From assembly GCA_001464755.1 (NCBI GenBank), contig LNDR01000410.1:1-57664 (forward strand): a DNA stretch of 57,664 nucleotides. The letters are read 5' to 3'. Origin of the DNA: Rhizobiales bacterium Ga0077524. Lineage in GTDB: Bacteria > Pseudomonadota > Alphaproteobacteria > Rhizobiales > Hyphomicrobiaceae. The translations under genes were made by a program, and so were the position numbers. The notes under the pieces are model-generated. The model did not search any database. It saw only the letters and a program-made list of their open reading frames with translations, and was not told the origin of the DNA. Shown here piece by piece: positions 43,028 through 50,756 of the stretch; the first letter of the stretch is position 1, and each line of letters opens with the position of its first letter.

Positions 43028-44530
43028 ATGCCGGAGCGACCGGTGGAGGACGCGCCAATTACAACGCCAGCAGACTCGATTTCGATGCCCCCTGACGCCA
43101 GCGTAGATGTGGCGCGGCAGGCCGTCTTGCCTTTGTTGATCGTTGCGGTCGTTCTCGTCGCCAGCCAGTGGCAGATGGCGCGCCTTTCGCCGGGCTGGAC
43201 CCAGGCGAGTTTTCGCACCATCGCCGAGATTCTGCCCTTGATTGCATTGCTCGGTCTGCCCGCTTTGCTTGCCCTCGCCGCGGTGCCGTTAGTCGAGCGG
43301 TTGGCGACGGGTCCCACCGCTTTTTGGGTCATGCTGGCCACCGGCCTCGTGATGCGGGGCGTCTGGTATGGCGTACCTGTCGTCATCGACGACGACTATT
43401 TTCGCTATCTTTGGGACGGCGCCGTCGTGGCGGCAGGCGCCAACCCCTACGCCATCTCCCCGGGCTCCGTCATGGCGGGAGATCCGGCGGCGGCGCATCT
43501 GGCGGGTCTTGCCGCACAAGCCACCTCAATTCTGGGAAACATCAACTTCCCGGAGCTGACCACAATCTATCCCGGCACCGCACAGCTCTCATTCGCCCTG
43601 GCCTATTACGTGGCGCTATTCTCGCTCGACGGCCTGCGGCTGGTGTTCCTTTGCGCGGAGCTGGCTGGCCTCGCCGTGCTGATCGCGCTCCTGAAGGATC
43701 TCGGCCGGCCTCCGTTCATGGCCGCTCTGTTCTGGCTCAATCCGCTGATCGTCTGGTCAAGCCACGGCACGGGGCATACGGAGGCGTTGCTGGCACCGCT
43801 ACTGCTCGGCGCGTGCCTCCTCGCCTGGCGCGGCCGTGAGCTCTTCGCAAGCGTGCTGCTGGCGCTTGCCGTGGGCGTCAAGCTCTGGCCTGTGCTGCTG
43901 GTGCCGCTGTTCGCGCGTCTCGCTCATGCGCGCGGCCGTAGCCTCGTTGTCCCGGCACTGGCCTTCTCGCTCGTATCGGCAGTGATGCTGGGCCCACTAG
44001 CCTATTCCGCGATGGCTGGGATGCGCTCCGGCCTCGTCGCATACTCGGATCACTGGTGGACCAACAACGCGCCCTTCTCTTGGATCAGCTACACGGTCCA
44101 TCTGGCGACCGGCGGTAATGCCTGGGGCCAGCGCGCGCTGCGAGCGACGATCGCGCTGGGCATGGGCGTCCTCGCGCTCTATGTCGCGCGGCGCCCGCCG
44201 GCGGACCTGCGCGCGCTTCTCGTCGCCGTCACCGCGATAGCGGCGATGACGTTCTACCTCGCGCCCGCGCAATTCCCCTGGTACGCGCTCTGGTTCCTGG
44301 CGCTGGCCGCGGCAATCGAGAGCCGACCGCTGCTGCTCGCCTCGGCCACGCTCGCCAGCTATTACTTCCTGCTGCCGCTCGTGAACCAGGGCGCCGGCGA
44401 GGTCCACAACTACGGCCTCGCCTTCATCCACGCATTGCCGGTGTGTGCGTGGCTCTTATGGAGATACGCGCGTCCCGCCGTCCCGCCGGCCGGATTGAAC
44501 CCGCGACCTCCGTCCCCGACCGCTTCGTAG
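43028..44530 (+). CDS. Polytopic GT-C-type glycosyltransferase (GT87/mannosyltransferase-like)
   Basis: 500 residues from the ATG at 43028; an earlier TTG at 43004 is unlikely. About ten to twelve membrane helices. The first periplasmic loop has IDDDYFRYLWDGAVVAAGANPYAISPGS, the acidic WDGxxxxxGxNPY signature of GT-C polyprenyl-phosphate-sugar-dependent enzymes. Later loops include TTIYPGTAQLSFALAYY and NPLIVWSSHGTGHTEALLAPLLLGAC. It probably transfers a sugar from a polyprenyl donor to an envelope glycan. Its last 121 bases overlap the opposite-strand M24 gene. Confidence 0.82.
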   Translation: MPERPVEDAPITTPADSISMPPDASVDVARQAVLPLLIVAVVLVASQWQMARLSPGWTQASFRTIAEILPLIALLGLPALLALAAVPLVERLATGPTAFWVMLATGLVMRGVWYGVPVVIDDDYFRYLWDGAVVAAGANPYAISPGSVMAGDPAAAHLAGLAAQATSILGNINFPELTTIYPGTAQLSFALAYYVALFSLDGLRLVFLCAELAGLAVLIALLKDLGRPPFMAALFWLNPLIVWSSHGTGHTEALLAPLLLGACLLAWRGRELFASVLLALAVGVKLWPVLLVPLFARLAHARGRSLVVPALAFSLVSAVMLGPLAYSAMAGMRSGLVAYSDHWWTNNAPFSWISYTVHLATGGNAWGQRALRATIALGMGVLALYVARRPPADLRALLVAVTAIAAMTFYLAPAQFPWYALWFLALAAAIESRPLLLASATLASYYFLLPLVNQGAGEVHNYGLAFIHALPVCAWLLWRYARPAVPPAGLNPRPPSPTAS

Positions 44531-45666
44531 CCGCCTTCGGTCACGATGATCGTGTCCTCGAGCTTGACGAACCCGCGCTTGGGATGGGCCATCGTCGTCT
44601 CGATCGAGATGACGTGCCCCGGCTCGAGCGGGCGCTCCTTGTCGTAGCCGTCGTAGGAGAAGCGGGGTGCATCCATCAGGCGCGGCGCCTCGTGACTGAC
44701 GAGGCCCATGCCGTGCGCCATGAAGTGCGTGTATTTGCGATGCGGAGAGGCGTCGAGCAGGCGCTCGGCCACTTCACAGATATCGCCGCCTCGGCCACCG
44801 GGCTTGACGGGCTTCCTGACTGCCTGTTGCACCTCCTCGACCAAGCCGAGCAGGTCCTGCAACTCCTGGTCCGGCGTCGCCTGCACAATGCCCATCCGGC
44901 AGAGATCGCCGATGTAGCCCTTCCAGTTGCCGCCCGAGTCGATGGTCATGATGTCCCCCTTCTCGATGCGCTGCTCGGAGGGCGAGCGGTTGAGGCTGGT
45001 CCCCGCCGTAATCAGGCAATAGTCGAAGACCAACCCGCGATTGACCTCCTCGCGCCGCAGGGCCTCGACCACCTCGGCCTTCGTGGCGCCGGGGACGCAA
45101 TACTTCGCGAACGTGACTTGCATGGCATCGACGACCAGCTCGGATGCCTTGCGCAGTGACGCGACCTCCCCGGGCGTCTTGCACGCGCGCAAGCGCTCCA
45201 GCGGGAAGTTCGCGTCGGTCAGTTCGACATTTGAAAGGCCACGCCTGAGCGCCGCCTCGGCATCGGAGGGAAGGAAGCCGGTCTCGATGCCGACGCGGCG
45301 AACGCCGCCGAGCTTGGCGATGTGCGCCGCTGCGCCGGCCATTGCCGCCTGGCTGCCGACCGGACCGAGTTCCACCTTCGGCGTCCAGAAGCGGCCGAGC
45401 TCCTTTTCGCCACCCTCCATCGCACAGCCGATGTAGGCCGTATCGTCCGGGCGCCCCTTGCGATAGACGACCGCCGACAGGTACCGCGAGACGCCCATCG
45501 CCTCCATGGTGTCGAAGAAGAAGAAGCGATAGCCACCGAGCATGTACTGCACGTTGTGCTTGGACGTCGCCACGATCACGTCGAGGCCCGCCTCGTCCAT
45601 CAGCTTGTCGAGATGGGTGGTGTCGAACGGGATCGGCTTTGTATCGGCTGACGCGACATGGGACAT
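44410..45666 (-). CDS. M24 family metallopeptidase (Xaa-Pro dipeptidase-like)
   Basis: 418 residues from the ATG at 45666, which has AGGAG upstream. The N-terminal creatinase-like domain (HLDKLMDEAGLDVIVATSKHNVQYMLGGYRFF) precedes a pita-bread C-terminal domain. Metal ligands are D and D in MTIDSGGNWKGYIGD, H in FMAHGMGLVSHEAPRL, E in ISIETTM, and E in FVKLEDTIIV. The enzyme cleaves aminoacyl-Pro dipeptides or related compounds. The tail after YEAVGDGGRG (about 30 residues) is longer than usual and is the part that overlaps the convergent glycosyltransferase gene. Confidence 0.88.
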   Translation of the reverse strand: MSHVASADTKPIPFDTTHLDKLMDEAGLDVIVATSKHNVQYMLGGYRFFFFDTMEAMGVSRYLSAVVYRKGRPDDTAYIGCAMEGGEKELGRFWTPKVELGPVGSQAAMAGAAAHIAKLGGVRRVGIETGFLPSDAEAALRRGLSNVELTDANFPLERLRACKTPGEVASLRKASELVVDAMQVTFAKYCVPGATKAEVVEALRREEVNRGLVFDYCLITAGTSLNRSPSEQRIEKGDIMTIDSGGNWKGYIGDLCRMGIVQATPDQELQDLLGLVEEVQQAVRKPVKPGGRGGDICEVAERLLDASPHRKYTHFMAHGMGLVSHEAPRLMDAPRFSYDGYDKERPLEPGHVISIETTMAHPKRGFVKLEDTIIVTEGGYEAVGDGGRGFNPAGGTAGRAYLHKSHAHTGNAWMKARP

Positions 45667-45880
45667 GGAGATGCTCCTGCTTGAACCTTCAGGCGGCACG
45701 TTTGGTCGGGCCTGGGTGTGCACGTGGACGCGGCGGGGCTCGGCCCGTCGCCGAGACTATAGCTGTCGACGCGAAAGGGACGCCACACTCGCAACGACGC
45801 CGAGAATTGCCTTTTGACGTCAAGGCTGCAACTGAGCGAGGATTGTGGCATCGCATTCCCGCGTCATGGAGAACGACGCC

Positions 45881-46813
45881 ATGCAGACCCAGATGAAGCG
45901 CTTCCCTCCTCCCAACCCTCGCGGCTCCAAGGAGCGAAAATTCGATCGCTCGATCGAGGACTTGGGCAACATGGTGATGCTCGAGCATGTCAACATCACC
46001 GTGCCCGACCAGAGGCTTGCCACGCTCTTCTATGTCACCGGCCTCGGTCTCACGCGCGATCCCTACCTGATGACAGGCGTCACCAACATGTGGGTGAACG
46101 TCGGCCGGAGCCAGTTCCATCTGCCGTCCGGCAAGGCACAGGTGCTGCGTGGCGTCACGGGCCTCGTCATCCCAGGCAGGGCGGCACTCATCGAGCGCTT
46201 GCAAGGCGTCAAGGACCTGCTTGCAGAAACCAAATTCTCGTTCCGCGAGATGCCCGGCTGGGTCGAGGCGACGTGTCCTTGGGGCAATCGAATCCGGGTC
46301 CATGAGCCGGCCGCGGAGTTCGGCGCGATGCGTCTCGGCATGCCGTACGTCGAGCTCGAAGTGCCGCGCGGCTCGGCCGAGGCCATCGCCCGCTTCTATC
46401 GCGAGATCGTGGCGACGGCGGCCACCGTGACCGAGGTGTCAGGCGCGAAGGCCGCGCGGGTTTCGACCGGTCCCGACCAGGTCCTCGTTTATCGTGAGAG
46501 CGACGCTGCCGCCAGCGCACCTGCCTTCGACGGGCACCACATCGCGGTCTACCTCGCGGATTTCTCCGGGCCGTACAAGCGCCTGCTCGAGCGCGACCTC
46601 GTCTCGGAGGAGAGCGACCAGCACCAGTATCGGTTCGAGGACATCACGGATCTTTCCACGGGCAAGGTGCTGTTCAAGCTCGAGCACGAGGTGCGCTCGA
46701 TGCGACACCCGCTCTATGCGCGTGATCACGTCAATCGCAATCCCGCGCAGTCGAACCGGGTCTATGCGCCCGGCCACGAGGCGCTATCCTGGGATCTGCC
46801 GGCGGCCGGATAG
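45881..46813 (+). CDS. VOC (glyoxalase/extradiol dioxygenase-fold) family protein
   Basis: 310 residues from the ATG at 45881, whose SD (GGAG) lies nine bases upstream; an ATG at 45866 is in frame but less favoured. Two VOC-like modules are visible: VMLEHVNITVPDQRLATLFYVTGLGLTRDPY ... MWVNVGRSQFHLPSG, and GAMRLGMPYVELEVPRGSAEAIARFYREIVATAATV ... HHIAVYLADFSGPYKRLLERDLV. His and Glu positions of a metal site are suggested (LEHVN, HHIAVY). The fold carries dioxygenase, isomerase or lyase reactions; the substrate is unknown. It lies 13 bases upstream of the flavin enzyme gene. Confidence 0.8.
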   Translation: MQTQMKRFPPPNPRGSKERKFDRSIEDLGNMVMLEHVNITVPDQRLATLFYVTGLGLTRDPYLMTGVTNMWVNVGRSQFHLPSGKAQVLRGVTGLVIPGRAALIERLQGVKDLLAETKFSFREMPGWVEATCPWGNRIRVHEPAAEFGAMRLGMPYVELEVPRGSAEAIARFYREIVATAATVTEVSGAKAARVSTGPDQVLVYRESDAAASAPAFDGHHIAVYLADFSGPYKRLLERDLVSEESDQHQYRFEDITDLSTGKVLFKLEHEVRSMRHPLYARDHVNRNPAQSNRVYAPGHEALSWDLPAAG

Positions 46814-46826
46814 GAGTATTCGCGCC

Positions 46827-48032
46827 ATGGCGGCAGGCTTGACCGACGAGATCCAGGACGGACGTGCGGAGGCCAACCTCCGCTCGTCACCTCTCGCTCG
46901 GGCCAAGGCGCTAGGCCCGGCCATCTGCGAGGCTGCCGACGAGATCGAACGGACGCGACGCATCCCGGAGCCGCTGCTGACCCGGTTGCACGAATCGGGA
47001 CTGCTGCGTCTCTTCCTGCCCCGTGTCTATGGTGGAGGCGAGGTCGAGCCCGGCCAATATCTCGCCGCCGTCATCGAGGTCTCGCGCCATGACGCCTCGG
47101 TCGGCTGGAACATGTTCGTCGCCAACAGCTCGGCGTTGATCGCCCCCCACGTTCCTCCCGAGACGGCTGCGGAGATCTTTGGCAATCCGCGAACGATCAT
47201 CGCCTGGGGGCCGCCGAACACCTGTCGAGCCAGGGCGGTACCGGGCGGCTATCGCGTCTCCGGCCGCTGGGATTTTGCCTCGGGCTGCCGTCAAGCGCTG
47301 TGGATGGGCATGCATGGACATGTCGAGGAAGCTGACGGAACGCTGCGCCTGAACCCCGCCGGACGGCCGACCGTGCGCACGCTGCTCTTTGCCGCCGACA
47401 AAGCGGCTCTCATCGATACGTGGAACACCATCGGCCTGCGTGGCACCGCCTCCGACAGCTACACGGTCGAGGATCTCTTCGTGCCCGAGGCCTATTCCGG
47501 GACGCGCGAGGACCCCAGTGGCCGCAACATTCCTGGCCCGCTCTATGCCTTCACGATGCAAGGGCTCTATGCGGTCGGTGTGGCGGGTGTCGGCCTCGGT
47601 GCCGCGCGCGAGATGCTCGCCGAGTTCGTTCGCCTCGCCGCGGCCAAGACACCGCGCGGGCTCGCCCGCCTTGCCGACCAAGGCCTCGTTCAGGCTGAAG
47701 TTGCCCGCGCCGAGGCCCGCCTTGGCTCCGCCGAGGCCTATCTGTTGGCCGTCCTGGCCGACATCTATGGCCGCGCCGATCGGTGGGCCGCGATCGACAC
47801 AGCGGACCGCGCGCGTGTCCGCTTGGCGTGCGCCAACGCCATCCACGGCGCTATCGAGGTCACCGATGCCGTTTACAAGGCCGCCGGTGTCGATGCGATC
47901 TTCCCGGGCAGCCCGTTCGAGCGCCGGTTTCGCGACATCCACACGCTATCGCAACAGATTCAGTCGCGCGGTGCCCACTTCGAAGCCGTCGGCCGCATCC
48001 TGCTCGGCACAGACGATCCAATCTTCATGTAG
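46827..48032 (+). CDS. Acyl-CoA dehydrogenase-fold flavin-dependent monooxygenase/oxidoreductase
   Basis: 401 residues from the ATG at 46827. The fold is acyl-CoA-dehydrogenase-like (LLTRLHESGLLRLFLPRVYGGGEVEPGQYLAAVIEVSRHDASVGWNMFVANSSALIAP, then GLRGTASDSYTVEDLFVPEAYSGT). There is no clear catalytic Glu in the usual dehydrogenase position, which fits the HpaB/DszC/HsaA-like group of two-component monooxygenases that take reduced flavin from a reductase. It lies downstream of the VOC gene on the same strand, so one two-gene unit for ring or side-chain oxidation is likely. Confidence 0.75.
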   Translation: MAAGLTDEIQDGRAEANLRSSPLARAKALGPAICEAADEIERTRRIPEPLLTRLHESGLLRLFLPRVYGGGEVEPGQYLAAVIEVSRHDASVGWNMFVANSSALIAPHVPPETAAEIFGNPRTIIAWGPPNTCRARAVPGGYRVSGRWDFASGCRQALWMGMHGHVEEADGTLRLNPAGRPTVRTLLFAADKAALIDTWNTIGLRGTASDSYTVEDLFVPEAYSGTREDPSGRNIPGPLYAFTMQGLYAVGVAGVGLGAAREMLAEFVRLAAAKTPRGLARLADQGLVQAEVARAEARLGSAEAYLLAVLADIYGRADRWAAIDTADRARVRLACANAIHGAIEVTDAVYKAAGVDAIFPGSPFERRFRDIHTLSQQIQSRGAHFEAVGRILLGTDDPIFM

Positions 48033-48045
48033 CGGCCGCGCCACC

Positions 48046-48516
48046 TCAGAACGAGACGCAGCTCAAACCGTCGGCGCGCAGCACGCTCTCCTGGCTGTGG
48101 GCCGCCTTCCAGGCGGCGCGAACGCCATCGATCCGGGCCTCCAGATCGGGCGTCGGCTTGACCCAGACGAGCAGGAGGCGCGCCGGCTCGCGAACGATCG
48201 CGCCAGATGAGCCTTTCCACTGTCCGTTGCCCTCGAGCACCGTGAGCCCATCTGGAAACCGAGGTGTCACCTCGCGCGCAAGAAAAGTGGACCACTCCGG
48301 TTCGCTGATGTCGACCTGCCCTCTTCGCGACATCCCGAGCACCAGCTCCAGGCGCCGCATCGGGACACTGCCGTTCTGGCACGCGAGGCCGCCGCCGTTA
48401 CGGCTGGCGCCGGTTAGTCCCAGCCATGTGCCGCTTGCCCCAAGCGCCAGCGACACTGCCAGCATGCCCGTCAGCCATCGGCTACCGAATGTCACTTCGC
48501 CTCGCCACTTTGCCAC
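48046..48516 (-). CDS. DUF3574 exported protein
   Basis: A 156-residue protein. An N-terminal signal/anchor (WLTGMLAVSLALGASGTWLG) is followed by a DUF3574-type domain: LELVLGMSRRGQVDISEPEWSTFLAREVTPRFPDGLTVLEGNGQWKGSSGAIVREPARLLLVWVKPTPDLEARIDGVRAAW and a C-terminal QESVLRADGLSCVSF. Family members are small periplasmic proteins of unknown role. It is convergent with the flavin enzyme gene (13 bases between the ends) and 30 bases downstream of the PH-like membrane gene. Confidence 0.8.
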   Translation of the reverse strand: MAKWRGEVTFGSRWLTGMLAVSLALGASGTWLGLTGASRNGGGLACQNGSVPMRRLELVLGMSRRGQVDISEPEWSTFLAREVTPRFPDGLTVLEGNGQWKGSSGAIVREPARLLLVWVKPTPDLEARIDGVRAAWKAAHSQESVLRADGLSCVSF

Positions 48517-48546
48517 CTCCAGAAGCTGGTTCCGGATCAGAGCGTC

Positions 48547-49098
48547 CTAAGCGACCTCGATGGGACTGTCCCCTCCGTCCGCCGGGCGAAGGGGAACAGG
48601 AATCAGATCGGGACGGTGCGCCGCGATCCGCTGCACAAGAAGCGCCGGCTCGATCGCCAGCCGGTTGAAATTGAGCCTGACCCCTCGTGTCCCTCTGCCG
48701 GCTTTACCGCGTCCTTCCAATAAGAGTTGGCCTCCCTCGATCCGGCTCTCGAGGATATCCGCCCACGACATACGTCTCGCGCCGAGAACGTCGAAGGTCG
48801 TAACGCCGCTGGCATCGACGACGACCTCTACCGCCGGTTTGAGGTATCTCGCCAACTCACCGACGCCGATAAGAAAAAGAAAGAGTGAGAACGCGAGCAG
48901 AGGCAGACTGAAAATCCAGAGTGGCGCATTCTCCACTGCGATCGACTCGGGCGCCAGCCCGACATCGAGACCCCACGCTCCAACATAGGCGAACGCGAGC
49001 GCGAGCGACAGAGCGACCAGAAAGCCCCATGGCATGACGTGCGAGCGCACAATCAACGGCTCGCCCAAGTCGGCTGGCTCGGCCTTGCTTTCGTCCAT
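48547..49098 (-). CDS. Two-helix membrane protein with bacterial PH-like domain
   Basis: 183 residues from the ATG at 49098, with GAGGAAGCAGGA upstream. Two adjacent membrane helices (WGFLVALSLALAFAYVGAWG and PLWIFSLPLLAFSLFLFLIGVG) precede a soluble beta-rich domain VEVVVDASGVTTFDVLGARRMSWADILESRIEGGQLLLEGRG, which follows the bacterial PH-like (bPH) pattern. This type typically anchors at the membrane and scaffolds other proteins. It is divergent from the acyl-CoA dehydrogenase gene. Confidence 0.65.
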   Translation of the reverse strand: MDESKAEPADLGEPLIVRSHVMPWGFLVALSLALAFAYVGAWGLDVGLAPESIAVENAPLWIFSLPLLAFSLFLFLIGVGELARYLKPAVEVVVDASGVTTFDVLGARRMSWADILESRIEGGQLLLEGRGKAGRGTRGVRLNFNRLAIEPALLVQRIAAHRPDLIPVPLRPADGGDSPIEVA

Positions 49099-49198
49099 TC
49101 CTGCTTCCTCGCTGGAGGATCTGGCGCTAATTGACAACATCGGCCCCGAGCGCGTCGCGTGACGGGCGCCAGGAACGTTAACGTATCGCGGAGCTGTC

Positions 49199-50350
49199 AT
49201 GCATTTCTCCCTCACCGACGAGCAGGCAGCCATCCAGGAGACCGCCCTCGCTTTTGCCCGCGAGCGCATTGCTCCTCAGGCGTCCGAGTGGGACGAGACC
49301 TGTCATTTTCCCATCGATGTCATCCGTGAGACCGCGGCGCTCGGCATGGCTGCGATCTACGTCGACGCCGAGAAGGGCGGCTCCGGACTTTCTCGTCTCG
49401 ACGGCGCCCTCATTTTCGAGGCGCTCGCCTACGGCTGCCCGGCCATCTCCTCGTACATCTCGATCCATAACATGGTCGCCTGGATGCTCGGCCGCTACGG
49501 CACAGCCGATCAGGTCGCCGCGTGGATGCCGAAGCTCGCCTCGATGGACTGGCTGGCGTCCTACTGCCTGACCGAGCCCGGCGCCGGCTCCGATGCGGCC
49601 GCCTTGCGCACGACCGCGCGCCGGGACGGAGATAGCTACGTTCTCGACGGGACCAAGCAATTCATCTCGGGGGCCGGTGCGACCGACTTCTACTTCGTTT
49701 TCGCGCGGACGGGTGGGGAGGGGCCAGGGGGCATCTCCGCGTTCGTCATCTTCAAAGATACCCCCGGTCTTTCGTTCGGTGCCAACGAGAAGAAGATGGG
49801 GTGGAATGCCCAGCCGACACGGCAGGTGATCCTCGATGGTTGCCGCATCCCGGCGAGCAACCTCGTCGGCGGTACCGAAGGACAGGGCTTCAAGTTCGCC
49901 ATGTCCGGTCTCGACGGCGGCCGTGTCAACATCGGCGCCTGCTCGCTGGGTGCCGCTTGGTCTGCCCTCGACAAGGCGCGCGGCTATGTCCATGAGCGCA
50001 AGGCCTTCGGCGCGGAGCTTGCCTCCTTCCAGGCCGTTCAATTCAAACTCGCCGACATGGCCACCGACCTCGAGGCTGGGCGCCTCATGATCTATCGTGC
50101 AGCCGATGCGCTCGACCGGGCCGATCCTCAGGCGACGATGTATTCTGCAATGGGCAAGCGCTACGCCACCGACCTTGGCTTCAACGTGTGCAACGAGGCA
50201 CTACAGTTGCACGGAGGTTACGGTTATCTGAAAGATTACGGGCTCGAGAAGCTGGTTCGCGATCTGCGCGTCCATCAGATTCTGGAAGGCACGAACGAGA
50301 TCATGCGTGTCGTCGTCTCGCGGAAGCTGTTGGCAGGCAATCGCCCCTGA
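49199..50350 (+). CDS. Acyl-CoA dehydrogenase (isobutyryl-CoA dehydrogenase-like)
   Basis: A 383-residue enzyme. The N-terminus is DEQAAIQETALAFARERIAPQASEWDE; FAD/substrate motifs are YCLTEPGAGSDAAALRTTARRDG and FISGAGATDFYFVFARTG; GFKFAMSGLDGGRVNIGACSLGAAWSALDKARGYVHERKAFG is the central dehydrogenase block; ALQLHGGYGYLKDYGLEKLVRDLRVHQILEGTNEIMRVVVSRKLL contains the catalytic Glu in LEGTNEIMR. It oxidises acyl-CoA to enoyl-CoA, passing electrons to ETF. The IBD/SBCAD branch (short branched-chain substrates) is favoured by the QILEGTNEIMR context, but the substrate is not settled. Confidence 0.92.
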   Translation: MHFSLTDEQAAIQETALAFARERIAPQASEWDETCHFPIDVIRETAALGMAAIYVDAEKGGSGLSRLDGALIFEALAYGCPAISSYISIHNMVAWMLGRYGTADQVAAWMPKLASMDWLASYCLTEPGAGSDAAALRTTARRDGDSYVLDGTKQFISGAGATDFYFVFARTGGEGPGGISAFVIFKDTPGLSFGANEKKMGWNAQPTRQVILDGCRIPASNLVGGTEGQGFKFAMSGLDGGRVNIGACSLGAAWSALDKARGYVHERKAFGAELASFQAVQFKLADMATDLEAGRLMIYRAADALDRADPQATMYSAMGKRYATDLGFNVCNEALQLHGGYGYLKDYGLEKLVRDLRVHQILEGTNEIMRVVVSRKLLAGNRP

Positions 50351-50756
50351 TCCCCGGCAAAGCCCCGAATTCCGTGCGATCGAAGCCCCAACGCGATCGA
50401 TGAGACGTGGTCGTCGCGCCGGGCTGACGAACGGTGCAATCTCGTTGCGCTGGGTCCGAAGTGCGGCTGATTGCAGCCCTTTTTGGACCAAGCACTTTGC
50501 CGGCTCGCGCTATTGGAGCGACCGCTGAGATTGACTATAATGTGTCTCGCAAGCATAGGACACGTGGGACTTGAGAGCGCCTCGGCGCCGCAACCCGCGG
50601 GCGATGACTTGCGGTTTGCGGCTGAACGCAGCGTGGGGCGCTGCAGCGTCGTCGATGGTGCACGGAGAACTACGGACGGAGGGGCGCAGGGGCGTGGGGT
50701 AGCCGCGAAAGACCGTTGGCGGTCTTGGGCACGCGGTTGGTGGGATGGAGAGCGTA
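50351..50756. other. 406-base stretch: promoter and long leader
   Basis: No convincing gene on either strand. The promoter at 50513-50541 would give a 5' leader of about 210 bases before the ATG at 50757. No riboswitch or recognised RNA fold was found by eye, but the length leaves room for leader regulation. Confidence 0.5.
50513..50541 (+). promoter_or_regulatory. Sigma-70-type promoter for the envelope cluster
   Basis: -10 TATAAT (50536-50541) is a perfect consensus; the -35 is TTGGAG (50513-50518, three of six consensus bases) with a 17-base spacer. It lies upstream of the OmpA gene. Confidence 0.6.

Noticed and set aside
49131..49136. Perfect -35 box TTGACA before the acyl-CoA dehydrogenase
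   Set aside because: No acceptable -10 sequence at 16-18 bases, so it is not called a promoter.
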